A DNA stretch of 64,000 bases, taken from Arthrobacter sp. Soil736 (GTDB taxonomy: Bacteria > Actinomycetota > Actinomycetes > Actinomycetales > Micrococcaceae). The notes under the pieces were generated by a model, which made no database searches, was not told where the DNA came from, and saw only the letters and a list, made by a program, of their open reading frames with translations. Made by a program: the position numbers and the translations under genes. The DNA is taken from NCBI RefSeq assembly GCF_001428005.1, contig NZ_LMSB01000012.1, positions 302,389 through 366,388 of the forward strand, read 5' to 3'. Shown one piece after another: positions 47,670 to 55,854 of this stretch; the stretch's first letter is position 1, and each line of letters opens with the position of its first letter.

Positions 47670-48011
47670 TCAGCTGGCCGGGTCGTACTGGAACTGCCGG
47701 ACCTCTTGCGAGCAGCGGCAGGCGACGGCGATCTTCGCCGCCCACTCGAGTGCCGCCTCCCGCGAGGGCAGCTCGAGAACGGTGTAGCCGCCGTTGGGCA
47801 CCTTGTGGCCTGGGTACGTGCCCTCGGTGACGGTGCCGTCACCGGCCACGAGCACCGGGTCTACGTCCTCATCGATCCCGCCGCCGAAGACGTACACGCC
47901 CGCCGCCTTGGCCTCGTCGATGACGGCATGCGAGGCTTCGACCACCGCCTCGAAGTCCTCCTCGGGGAACACCATGGCCTCACCGGGGAACGAGATCAGG
48001 TACTTCGTCAT
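47670..48011 (-). CDS. YCII-related (DGPF) domain protein
   Basis: A 113-residue small protein of the YCII family: TKYLISFPGEAMVFPEEDFEAVVEASHAVIDEAKAAGVYVFGGGI at the N-terminus and GGYTVLELPSREAALEWAAKIAVAC in the centre. It probably forms a dimeric alpha-beta barrel; relatives are peroxidase-like or sigma-factor partners. Start 48011 follows GAGGAG. A C-terminal CRCSQEVRQFQYDPAS segment completes the fold. Confidence 0.85.
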   Translation of the reverse strand: MTKYLISFPGEAMVFPEEDFEAVVEASHAVIDEAKAAGVYVFGGGIDEDVDPVLVAGDGTVTEGTYPGHKVPNGGYTVLELPSREAALEWAAKIAVACRCSQEVRQFQYDPAS

Positions 48012-48205
48012 TCGAGGACTCCTCTGCTCCGGCGGCGCCATCCGTCGGCTCTTCTCTGCGGCACCGCTTTGGTGCCCAGCCCGATTATGGCACCGGCGCC
48101 CGACATGTGGTCAAGGTAGAGCGTCGCGACCGACCGGTGGTGTCGACGTTGCGGGCGGCATGAGCAGGTGTCGTCACGCCTCAGAGTCGACTGGTTTCGA
48201 GGGCG

Positions 48206-49201
48206 TCAGCGCCAGAATTCCGTGAGATGCTCGGCAAGGGCTCTGCCTTGGTCGTAACCACCTCGAGCAGCGGGCGGACGCAGCGACAGATCCATCGCAT
48301 TGGCGCCGAACATGTGCTCGGAGTTGCTATCCGGGAAGATCGTTTCGACTCTGCTGCCGCGTGCGCGTAGTTCGTCGACCTGTGTTGCGAGATGCATGCC
48401 CCAGTCCACCGGCGTCCGTGATCTGCCGCCGAATGGTGACAGCACCAACACCCGTGCGTATCCGGCTGCCAGATCGGCATTCTCGGCGTTGGATCGGTAG
48501 CCGCCGTCGATGTATCGGCTGCCGCCGATACTGTAGGCGAAGCCACTGGCACAGCTGGCGGCCACGGCGTCCACCAAGTCGACCCCGCTGTGGCGGTCGA
48601 ACACGACCGGTTCACCGGTATAGGCATTGACCGCCGTGATGAGCACCGTTCGTTCCGGCCAGCGCTGACTGGGCAGCCGCGCGGCGACGGTAGCGCGCCA
48701 CCGCGTTTGCCCGGAGCCGTCCGACGCCGCATCCATTTCGAGCGCCGCCGCACCCATTCTGCGGCGCATATCGGCCGCATCCTCAGCGGCGGCGATGATT
48801 CGGCTCGTTCTCTCCATATGGTTCGCCGCCGGCCCAATGCGAACGCGTCCACCGTCGGATCCCACCGGAGCAGTCCGTGGCTGGGGGGCAGCGGCAAGGA
48901 TGGCGGCAAGCAGTTCAGTCGGGGTCGCGCCAGCTAGCTGGGCCGCGGCCGTCGATCCGGCCGACGTGCCGATGATCAGATCGGCCTCGGTCACATCCAA
49001 CCCGGCATCGAAGAGGCCGGCGATGACGCCGATCAGCCAGGCATTGCCTGCCGATCCGCCACCACCGAGGACCAACGCTCGCTCACCCGCGGCGCGTACC
49101 CGCCTTGTGGCGTCGACCTGCGGCTGATCCTGGTCGGACCTCGGCAGGTCGGAGGCCGTCGTCGAAATGGAGTGCAGAGGTGAAGAAGGTGTCGTGTTCA
49201 T
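48206..49201 (-). CDS. Patatin-like phospholipase
   Basis: A 331-residue lipid acyl hydrolase. The oxyanion loop is LGGGGSAG (residues 45-52), the nucleophile elbow GTSAG has Ser80, and the dyad Asp232 lies in YIDGGY. No signal peptide is seen, and the N-terminal ~40 residues are polar and probably disordered. Bacterial patatins hydrolyse phospholipids or storage lipids. A short leader reading frame with a strong ribosome-binding site lies upstream. Confidence 0.9.
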   Translation of the reverse strand: MNTTPSSPLHSISTTASDLPRSDQDQPQVDATRRVRAAGERALVLGGGGSAGNAWLIGVIAGLFDAGLDVTEADLIIGTSAGSTAAAQLAGATPTELLAAILAAAPQPRTAPVGSDGGRVRIGPAANHMERTSRIIAAAEDAADMRRRMGAAALEMDAASDGSGQTRWRATVAARLPSQRWPERTVLITAVNAYTGEPVVFDRHSGVDLVDAVAASCASGFAYSIGGSRYIDGGYRSNAENADLAAGYARVLVLSPFGGRSRTPVDWGMHLATQVDELRARGSRVETIFPDSNSEHMFGANAMDLSLRPPAARGGYDQGRALAEHLTEFWR

Positions 49202-49510
49202 GGGAGTCGCCTTTCGCGAATTGCCTGTCGGGCGCTCCCGGTGGCGACTACCTCAGTCGCGCGATCGGGAACTGCAAGGGAGCACCCACTGCGGATACTG
49301 CGTACATGGGTCTCACCTCCTGCCGATAGATCACGATCACTGAAACGCTAGCACGCCCGCGAAGCGGTTCGCCATCGGCGCCATGCCGGTTGCCGTGTCG
49401 CTGCCGAACGCTACACCCTCATCTGTGATGGGCCTTTGCAATGGGCGTGAACATGCAACAGGCCGCGGCTTAGCGGATGCCGAGGGCGCGACCCCGGCCC
49501 GAGGGCGCCG
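49202..49510 (-). other. 309-nt region upstream of the patatin gene
   Basis: Contains the 19-codon leader frame at 49248-49307. Part of the segment (GTCGCC near 49206 with GGCGAC near 49243) can pair into a long-looped hairpin just before the patatin start. No other feature is seen. Confidence 0.4.
49248..49307 (-). CDS. Possible leader peptide upstream of patatin
   Basis: A 19-residue frame, MYAVSAVGAPLQFPIARLR, begins 5 nt after a near-perfect AGGAGGTGA and ends 46 nt before the patatin ATG. It has no known relatives that can be judged by eye. It could be a regulatory upstream peptide or the truncated 5' end of a lost gene; the strong ribosome-binding site makes translation likely. Confidence 0.4.
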   Translation of the reverse strand: MYAVSAVGAPLQFPIARLR

Positions 49511-50125
49511 CTACCCCTGGCTGATGTCGATGCCCGTGATCGGCGCGCCCGCGCGCTCGTATACGAGAGAGATCGCGCCTTTCGGGAACGCCTGCGGCGG
49601 CTGCGCGAATCGGAATGCCGCCGGCACGCCGGTGCCGTCGGCGAACAGCCGCTTGCCCGATCCGAAGGTCAGCGGGTAGAGGAAGAGGTTCAGCCGGTCG
49701 ACGAGGTCGGCTTCGAGCAGCGACCGTGCGAGGTCGCCGCTGCCGATGACGTGGATGTCGTTGAACCGGTCCTTCAGCGCGGCCACCTCCGCGACATCCG
49801 ACAGCGCCGTGGTGCCCTCCCATGCCGGGTCGGTCAGGGAGCGCGACACGACGAACTTCGGCAGGGCGTTGAACGTCACTGCGATCGGGTCGTCGTCGCC
49901 CCGGGTGGGCCAGAACGCCGCGAAAATGTCGTAGGTTTTGCGTCCGAGCAGCAGTGCGTCCATGCGGTTGATGCCGGCGACGATCGCCTCGCCGGTCTCG
50001 TCGTCGGAATATGCCGCCTGCCAGCCGCCGAACTCGAACCCGCCGTCGCGGTCCTCGTCGGGGCCGCCCGGCGCCTGGTACACGCCGTCGAGGGTGATGA
50101 ACAGGTCGACGGAGAGGATTCCCAT
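49511..50125 (-). CDS. Dihydrofolate reductase family (RibD C-terminal) protein 1
   Basis: A 204-residue protein of the RibD-C/DHFR-like reductase family. Landmarks: LSVDLFITLDGVYQAPGGPDEDRDGGFEFGGW at the start, DALLLGRKTYDIFAAFWP (NADPH-binding helix) and IHVIGSGDLARSLLEADLVDRLNLFLYPLTFGSGKRLF. It is not the folate enzyme; function of these stand-alone proteins is unclear. It resembles the second copy at 50529-51155 in the same orientation. Confidence 0.9.
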   Translation of the reverse strand: MGILSVDLFITLDGVYQAPGGPDEDRDGGFEFGGWQAAYSDDETGEAIVAGINRMDALLLGRKTYDIFAAFWPTRGDDDPIAVTFNALPKFVVSRSLTDPAWEGTTALSDVAEVAALKDRFNDIHVIGSGDLARSLLEADLVDRLNLFLYPLTFGSGKRLFADGTGVPAAFRFAQPPQAFPKGAISLVYERAGAPITGIDISQG

Positions 50126-50365
50126 GGTGTGCTCCTTCGCGTGAACGGCGACCGGATGCCGCCTCTACCCGTGCGTCTATCGGGATGGCCCGGAATCGAC
50201 ATCACTGCGTGCCACACTAGCGACGAACGCACGGCAGGTCGAGAGATGGACGCGGGCGGAGACGCTGCGCCGCGCCGGGATCGCTCATCGGGAACGCATC
50301 GCCGACGCACAGCGTCCTGCTGGGGTGGCGGCGCCATGCTGGTGGCCACCCGAAAGGAGCTCACC

Positions 50366-50527
50366 ATGCCAGCGGCCCCCGCTGGATCGGTCGGCACGGC
50401 AACGAGATCGATGGGACCACCGCGGGCTCGCTACGACATCCGCACCCTGCTCGACCGCCGTCGGGCGCTCGGCATTTTCGGTGGAATCGGCCTGACTTCG
50501 AGCGATCTTGGGTCGGGGCGCAGCTAG
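50366..50527 (+). pseudogene. N-terminal fragment, intradiol-dioxygenase-like
   Basis: AAAGGAG lies 6 nt before ATG 50366. The 53-residue frame reads YDIRTLLDRRRALGIFGGIGLT, like the twin-arginine-like/hydrophobic N-terminus of secreted intradiol ring-cleavage dioxygenases, then unrelated SSDLGSGRS and a stop. The catalytic part is missing. It looks like a 5' fragment fused to foreign sequence. The family call is tentative. Confidence 0.4.
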
Positions 50528-50528
50528 G

Positions 50529-51155
50529 TCATGTGTTCGGGTCGGCGGTGGACGTTGCGTACTCCGGGCGCCCAAGAGGCCGATAAGTCTGGATGGTTAT
50601 GCCCCGGGAAGTGGTCCGCGATTTGACCAGATCGAGCGCGATGTCCGGACCGGAATCGGGGAACAGCCGTGTGCCCTGGCCGACGACAACGGGATAGGTG
50701 AGCAGGTCGAGCTGGTCGACCAGGTCGTTGGCGAGCAGCCATCGGACGAGGACACCGCTGCCGGGCACCAGCAGTTCGCCGTCTTGCTGCGCCTTCAGAT
50801 CGCCGACGGCCGCGGCGACGTCGCCGGTCAGGACACTCGTACCCGCCCACTGCGGGTCGGTGAGGCTGGTCGATGCCACGTACTTGGGCCGGCTGTTCAG
50901 TGCGGCGGCGATCGGGCTCGTGGCCGGATCGATCATCGCTCCCCAGTAGCCGGCGAAGATCTCGTACGTCCGCCGGCCGAAGAGGAACGCGGCCGCACCG
51001 CCGTAGACCTGATTGAGATAGTCCCCGGTTTCGCTATCGAGAAGTGGTATGGCCCATCCGCCGCGGTCGAAACCGCCGCTGCGATCTTCGTCAGGTCCGC
51101 CCAACCCCTGCATCACGCCGTCCACCGAGACGTTGGTCGTCGTCGTCAACCTCAT
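50529..51155 (-). CDS. Dihydrofolate reductase family (RibD C-terminal) protein 2
   Basis: A 208-residue protein similar to the neighbour at 49511-50125: NVSVDGVMQGLGGPDEDRSGGFDRGGW, AAAFLFGRRTYEIFAGYWG and LLVPGSGVLVRWLLANDLVDQLDLLTYPVVVGQGTRLF. Start 51155 follows AAGGGG at a rather long distance. It is divergent from an HxlR fragment whose intact form might have controlled it. Substrate unknown. Confidence 0.9.
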   Translation of the reverse strand: MRLTTTTNVSVDGVMQGLGGPDEDRSGGFDRGGWAIPLLDSETGDYLNQVYGGAAAFLFGRRTYEIFAGYWGAMIDPATSPIAAALNSRPKYVASTSLTDPQWAGTSVLTGDVAAAVGDLKAQQDGELLVPGSGVLVRWLLANDLVDQLDLLTYPVVVGQGTRLFPDSGPDIALDLVKSRTTSRGITIQTYRPLGRPEYATSTADPNT

Positions 51156-51187
51156 GTCGTGGTGACACCCCTTCCGGATCTGCGTTA

Positions 51188-51201
51188 CTTGTCTAAACAA
51201 G
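51188..51201. promoter_or_regulatory. Small inverted repeat between reductase and HxlR fragment
   Basis: CTTGT and ACAAG arms separated by 4 nt. Its position between divergent genes suits an operator for the former HxlR protein, but this is only positional. Confidence 0.3.
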
Positions 51202-51240
51202 CACACTTGCTGTTGCTTATCAACGGGTTGGCATCGCGTC

Positions 51241-51349
51241 GTGCGCACGCGGGACTATGGGCAGTTCTGCGGTCTCGCGCGCGCCACGGAGGTCCTCGGT
51301 CAACGATGGACGATCCAGATCGTGCGTGACCTGCTCGTGGGGCGACTGG
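51241..51349 (+). pseudogene. HxlR-type regulator, N-terminal fragment
   Basis: GTG 51241 opens a frame reading TRDYGQFCGLARATEVLGQ then RWTIQIVRDLLVGRL, the first ~36 residues of an HxlR winged-helix regulator. At about 51349 the frame passes without a stop into an alpha/beta-hydrolase C-terminal piece (VHGDQDTAVPL), so no wing or dimer region is present. Confidence 0.65.
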
Positions 51350-51532
51350 TGCACGGCGATCAAGATACAGCCGTCCCGTTGGACCAAAGTGTTCAGTTCG
51401 CCCGGAAGCTGGAGGCAGCAGGCGTCCACGTGGACTCAAACGTGGTAGCGGGTGCTGGCTACGCATTCCTTGGTGTGGACTCCCGGCCCCTGATTGACGC
51501 AGACCATCAACTGGCTCAAGAAGCAGGTGTGA
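51344..51532 (+). pseudogene. Alpha/beta-hydrolase C-terminal fragment, frameshifted
   Basis: VHGDQDTAVPLDQSVQFARKLEAAGVHVDSNVVAGAGYAF is the acid-loop and terminal region of a dienelactone/esterase-type hydrolase; the usual catalytic His position (GAGHGF) reads GAGYAF. A frameshift near 51490 is needed to reach TINWLKKQV and the stop at 51530-51532. Read straight on, the HxlR/hydrolase frame continues to 52167 on shadow sequence of the opposing RraA gene. Confidence 0.65.
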
Positions 51533-51620
51533 GGGCGCAAAGCACGCCGGTCAAACCTGCTTCATGGCAGCTCGTCCTGGAACGGGAGCGGATCGGACGC
51601 ATAAGGCCATGCATCACCGG

Positions 51621-52328
51621 TCATTCTTCGATCTCTCCGCCGAACGCGCGCAGGTGCTGCCGGAAGGTGATGCTGGCGTCGGCGTCCCGGGCTGCGAGGT
51701 ACTCCCCCAAACGGGCCTGGCTGCGGAACGTGGTGCCCATGTGCATCCGCGCCGCCTGGGAGCGTTCCGTGTCGCGGATCGTAGCCGCCACGTCCGCGAC
51801 CTCGGCGGCACTGCTGAGCGGGATGAACAGGACACCGTCGTCGTCACCGAGGACGAAGTCGTCGGCCGTGACATTGTGCTGGCCGCACATTGCGGATTCC
51901 AAGGCACCAGCCTCGCGTGGATCGAGCCGCTGCGGACCCACCGGCAGTGCCCCCAGGCTGAAGACCGGCAGGCGGATGGTCCTCACCTCGGCCGTGTCAC
52001 GGTGCAGTCCCCAGATCAGGATGCCGGCCAGGCCCGCGCGGCTTGCCTCCAGCGTCACCAAGTCCCCGACGCAGGCCTCGTCCTGGCGGCCGCCGTTATC
52101 GACAAGCAGGACGTCGCCGGGTTCGGCGCGTTCGATGGCCTCGAGGAAGACGTCGACGCTGCCGTAGTGTCGGGCCGGGCGGACCCGGCCCACCACGTGC
52201 GTGCCGCTCCACAGGGGGACGGTTTCCGGCGGGGCGCAGCGGACCGGGATGCCGAGCCGCATGCACGCGTCGGCCACATGCGGGGTGGTGAGGTCCAGAT
52301 AGGTCCGGTGGAGCTGTTCGGGTTGCAA
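51621..52328 (-). CDS. RraA-like aldolase/decarboxylase family protein
   Basis: A 235-residue protein of the RraA/HMG-aldolase superfamily. The active-site segments are VLLVDNGGRQDEACVGDLVTLEA and GILIWGLHRDTAEV, with the metal/substrate loop residues G-D-L and R-D as in 4-hydroxy-4-methyl-2-oxoglutarate aldolases. Such enzymes cleave or decarboxylate small keto acids. It lies downstream of a panB remnant on the same strand, so both may come from one lost operon. Confidence 0.88.
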   Translation of the reverse strand: MQPEQLHRTYLDLTTPHVADACMRLGIPVRCAPPETVPLWSGTHVVGRVRPARHYGSVDVFLEAIERAEPGDVLLVDNGGRQDEACVGDLVTLEASRAGLAGILIWGLHRDTAEVRTIRLPVFSLGALPVGPQRLDPREAGALESAMCGQHNVTADDFVLGDDDGVLFIPLSSAAEVADVAATIRDTERSQAARMHMGTTFRSQARLGEYLAARDADASITFRQHLRAFGGEIEE

Positions 52329-52548
52329 AGGTTACTTCTCCTGAAGGTTCTGGTGTTGATCGGCGCTGCGGTAGTCCCGGAGCAGGTGGTTGCATCGGTT
52401 AGTCATCGCCAGTGAGTAGCGCCGTCCGCGTCCTAGATGGGTGGGACACGGAGCTGCTCCGGCTTTCCCGTCGCGGGAGAATGGGCCCATGAATCCCTGT
52501 GATTCAGCCAATCGTGTCATGTTGTGTCCTTGGTAGTTGATCAGGCGT

Positions 52549-52929
52549 CTAGAAGGTGTGTTCCGGTCCGGGGAAGGTTCCGTCCGCAACGTCCGCGGCG
52601 TAGTCCATGGCGGCTTTGGTCAGGACGGAGGGGACGCGTACTGCTTGACGAAGCACGGCGTGAACCCGATATGGGCCATCACCGGGATCCCGGCCCGGTT
52701 GAGCATCCCGATCTGGGACCATTTCCTCGCCTCCTTCGAGCTTCACCGCGTGAGCGTTGGCTTCCTTCATGAACCGCACTGCCGTGTTGAAGCACTTGTC
52801 GTAGGCCGTCAGCATGGCCCACTTCTCGCCGCGTTCCTTCATCTCACGCAGATGATGGATGCGGACCCGCTTTCGGACCGGCACGGCTCCAGTGCTGGTA
52901 CTGGCGTAGGGGGCAGGCTGCTCGCTCAT
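52549..52929 (-). pseudogene. panB: panB remnant with internal deletion and frameshift
   Basis: ATG 52929 has a GAGGAG site. The frame begins like ketopantoate hydroxymethyltransferase (RKRVRIHHLREMKERGEKW, AMLTAYD), then jumps to VRFMKEANAHAVKLEGGEEM, losing the metal-binding middle part. Just after, a +1 frame gives GMLNRAGIPVMAHIGFTP and FVKQYA, typical PanB, while the original frame ends DYAADVADGTFPGPEHTF, the PanB C-terminus. So at least one deletion and two shifts exist in ~380 nt against ~850 nt normal. Non-functional. Confidence 0.8.
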
Positions 52930-53009
52930 GATTGATCTCCTCTGTTGTCCATGGCGAGCCACGGCATAATGTTTCGTTCCGGGCGATGGTGCTGTCGGCT
53001 CTTCGGCTC

Positions 53010-53627
53010 CTACGGCATCAGCTGCTCCACAAGGAGGAACAGACCAATAGCCACCATGGCGGCCCCGGATACGCGGGACACCACCCGGGCGGCTGCGGGC
53101 CGGGAGCGCAGCACTACCCTGGCGCCGGAACCCACTGCGGTGTAGATGACGGCGCAGCTGGCCACGTGGACCAGGCCAAGTGCCACGATCTGCCCGGCGA
53201 TGGGCCAGCCGGCGCCGGCATCAATGAACTGCGGAAGCAGGGCCAGAAACAGGAGGAAGAGCTTGGGATTCAGCCCGCTGATGCCCGCGCCCTTCAAGGC
53301 CTGCCGCACCCACGAGCCAGACGTCTGCTCCCCGCCAGCCTGCGGCACTGAAGGTTGTTTGAGCATGCCGATCCCAAGCCACACCAAGTACGCCGAACCG
53401 ACCACTGTCAGCACCGTCAGCACCGCGGGTGAGCCGGCCACCACTGCCCCTACCCCGGCGGCGACGACGGCGGTGGCCACCAGATGCCCGGTCAGCAGCC
53501 CTCCCACGGCGGGAAGAACTGTCCGGTGCCGAAGCCCGGCCGATATCGCGTACGCCCAGTCCGCCCCGGGCGTCACCACGAACAGGAAAGACACCGCCCA
53601 AAACGCAGCCACAGTCCCGAACGCCAT
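53010..53627 (-). CDS. LysE family amino-acid exporter
   Basis: A 205-residue membrane protein with about six hydrophobic segments. FLFVVTPGADWAYAISAGLRHR (P-G-A/P motif) and GISGLNPKLFLLFLALLPQF are the two LysE/RhtB landmarks. Start 53627 follows GAAGGAGAGAG. It is divergent from an AsnC/Lrp gene, the usual arrangement in which the regulator senses an amino acid and activates the exporter. Substrate unknown. Confidence 0.9.
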   Translation of the reverse strand: MAFGTVAAFWAVSFLFVVTPGADWAYAISAGLRHRTVLPAVGGLLTGHLVATAVVAAGVGAVVAGSPAVLTVLTVVGSAYLVWLGIGMLKQPSVPQAGGEQTSGSWVRQALKGAGISGLNPKLFLLFLALLPQFIDAGAGWPIAGQIVALGLVHVASCAVIYTAVGSGARVVLRSRPAAARVVSRVSGAAMVAIGLFLLVEQLMP

Positions 53628-53755
53628 ATCTCTCTCCTTCGCAGTACGGACCTCAGAACCCCTGAAACGTCCTGAAGAAAAGCCTAGGGAAAAACGCCCG
53701 GAAAGTGCTTCCAACTTCTTCCACCCACGAGTGTTATTGAGGGAGAATATTCCGC

Positions 53756-54208
53756 ATGGACAACATGGACAGGAAAATTCTTGCCGAGCTTCAGCAGGAT
53801 GGTCGACTTTCCCTCACCGACCTGGCAGAGCGGGTCAACCTCAGCCTCTCGCCGTGCCACCGCCGCCTGCGCGCGCTGGAGCAATCCGGCGCGATCACCG
53901 GCTACCGGGCACAGCTCGACGCCGAGGCCCTGGGCCTGACATTCGACGCCCTCGTCTTCGTCACCATGCGCGACGCCGACCGCGACACCGTCGAGTCCTT
54001 TGAACAGGCCGTGGCCACCGTCCCTAACGTCCTGCGGGCCCAACGGCTATTCGGTGATCCTGACTATCTCCTGCAGGTTGTTGCCCGTGACCTCCGGGCC
54101 TTCCAAAAGCTCTACGACGAACGAATCTCCACCCTGCCCGGCGTCCAGCGCCTCAGCTCCACCCTCGTCATGAAAAGCGTCGTCGAAAACCGGCCGCTCC
54201 CCCTGTGA
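53756..54208 (+). CDS. Lrp/AsnC family transcriptional regulator
   Basis: A 150-residue regulator. Helix-turn-helix: DRKILAELQQDGRLSLTDLAERVNLSLSPCHRRLRALEQSGAITGYRA; then the AsnC ligand-binding RAM domain (DALVFVTMRDADRDTVESFEQAV ... FGDPDYLLQVVARDLRAFQKLYDERI). Probably controls the divergent lysE-type exporter 128 nt away. Complete, and of typical family length. Confidence 0.93.
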   Translation: MDNMDRKILAELQQDGRLSLTDLAERVNLSLSPCHRRLRALEQSGAITGYRAQLDAEALGLTFDALVFVTMRDADRDTVESFEQAVATVPNVLRAQRLFGDPDYLLQVVARDLRAFQKLYDERISTLPGVQRLSSTLVMKSVVENRPLPL

Positions 54209-54456
54209 AACGCGGAGAGATCGCTCGCGCAGCCGAGGCGCTCGCCCGGTAGCGAACCTATAGCGATCGGGTCTTCCGCCAAAGACCCGCTTCGACGAGG
54301 ACGGGGCGCCCATGGCAGTGTTTAGCGAGTCTGAGGGCGCGTCAGTCCGATACGTCGGCCTAACCCCGAATCGCTCGCTGGGCGGATACATTGGCTATCG
54401 GCTTGGGGGTATCCCCGGTGACGCCGTACGAATGAACGTCAGGTAAGGGGTCGGGC

Positions 54457-54885
54457 ATGGAAGCCGAATTCAACATCTCCACGGATTTCAACCAGTTCAT
54501 AGTCTTCGACTCCACCGTGGACTTCGAAGATCTCTACGAGAAATGGACCGATGAAACCGTCGAGTCCATGTTCGTACAGGGCGACGGTTACATCGCCATC
54601 GGCACCATGCGGAACTTCTATGCACCCGTCCTCATACGTTTTGAGAGTGATCGCCCTGTGCCCGCCGGCAGCGTGGACAAAACCGCCCACGGAGTCCTGG
54701 ACGTGCCGAGCGGAGTTGTGGAGGTGTCCGGGTCAACCGATAACGGACTCAGCGGTGGAACACTGAATGTGCCTCCCGGCAAGTACCTTGTTTTGGTGGA
54801 ATACCTCAACCTCGGATCCATCGCTGACGACGGGATCGAGGGTGACGACCGCTACGTCATCACGCTCACGAAATCCGACGCGTGA
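54457..54885 (+). CDS. Hypothetical beta-rich protein
   Basis: A 142-residue acidic protein beginning MEAEFNISTDFNQFIVFDS, with alternating hydrophobic strands and no signal peptide, membrane segment or Cys. No family was recognised. A GTAAGGGGT region precedes the ATG at a suitable distance. Codon usage looks like that of the surrounding intact genes, so it is probably real. Isolated between an AsnC gene and a transposase remnant. Confidence 0.6.
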   Translation: MEAEFNISTDFNQFIVFDSTVDFEDLYEKWTDETVESMFVQGDGYIAIGTMRNFYAPVLIRFESDRPVPAGSVDKTAHGVLDVPSGVVEVSGSTDNGLSGGTLNVPPGKYLVLVEYLNLGSIADDGIEGDDRYVITLTKSDA

Positions 54886-55061
54886 CAGGTAGGCTTCAGA
54901 CGCCGAACATGACGCCGTCCCGGCCAACCCCAACTACGCCATGGGAATCCTGCTGATCTGCGGCATGTACGTCCCTGCCAGCCTTGCCGAGCCCTTCCTG
55001 CACCTGCCGGCCCCGCATGTACCCCATGGACGCCTTACTGGTCACGGTCTGCCACAGCGGT

Positions 55062-55560
55062 CTCGGCCCGGACTGAGCATCTGCGGCTGGTGGCGAAGTA
55101 TCTGGGGTGGCGGCTGCCGACGACGATGAGCTCAAGGAGTTGGACGAGTTCCTGCTGGCTCGGGCGTTGGAGCACGATTCGCCGACGTTGTTGTTCCGGC
55201 TGGGATGTGAGTACTTGATCTCGGCACGGGTGCTCCGGCCGGGGCCGGTGACCGTGGTCGAGCGGGTTGCGCATGCTCGCGCCGAGGCTCAGCGGGAGAC
55301 ATTCGACCGGCTGGCCCGCGAGTTTACCGACGCCCGGTGCGCCGCGTTGGACGCGCTGCTGGTGACCGACCCTGAGATCGGTATGACCCGGTTGCGGTGG
55401 CTGTCGACAGGTCCTGTCGTGGCGTCCCCGGCCGCGGTGAAAGCTGAGGTCGCCAAGCTGGAGTTCCTGCGCGGCCTGGGCGCGGACACCCTCGACCTGT
55501 CGGTGCTGCCCGCCGAGCGGCGTCGACGACGATGTGATCGTGGAAGAACGATGGCAGGGA
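55062..55560 (+). pseudogene. Tn3-family transposase fragment, frameshifted
   Basis: 55062 onward reads TEHLRLVAKYLGWRLPT, then a shift near 55110 leads to DDELKELDEFLLARALEHDSPTLLF, VLRPGPVTVVERVAHARAEAQ and ALLVTDPEIGMTRLRWLSTGP ... LRGLGADTLDLSVLP. This is the region after the DUF4158 domain of Tn3-type TnpA. The DDE catalytic core and both terminal repeats are missing, so the element is dead. Confidence 0.7.
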
Positions 55561-55854
55561 CTGAGTACCTCCCAAGTACCAGAGCGCTTTTCCCATGCTT
55601 CGAAGCAGGTACCTCTTACTCGTGACACCCGCTTGACCTGAATCCTAGGCTCGTAGTCACAGGGCACCCATGGCAATGGTCCATTCTGCTGCAGATGCTG
55701 CTGGGAATATGGAGTTCAACTCCGGGGAGCAACATTGCTGGACTACGGATTTTTTCACATGCGCGGGCGTGGTAGCGGCCGCAGGACTTCCTGGCTTGGC
55801 GTAAGGCGGGGAGGTGATCGCTCGGCTGGTCCTCATCTACGCAGGGCGCGGGAT

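Noticed and set aside
51533..52167. Continuation of the HxlR/hydrolase chimeric frame to 308 residues
   Set aside because: Past the frameshifted hydrolase stop the frame is the complement of the intact RraA-like gene and has shadow composition (Ser/Arg/Pro rich).
54941..55129. 62-residue frame upstream of the Tn3 remnant
   Set aside because: Has a hydrophobic start but no ribosome-binding site or family; probably the edge of lost sequence.
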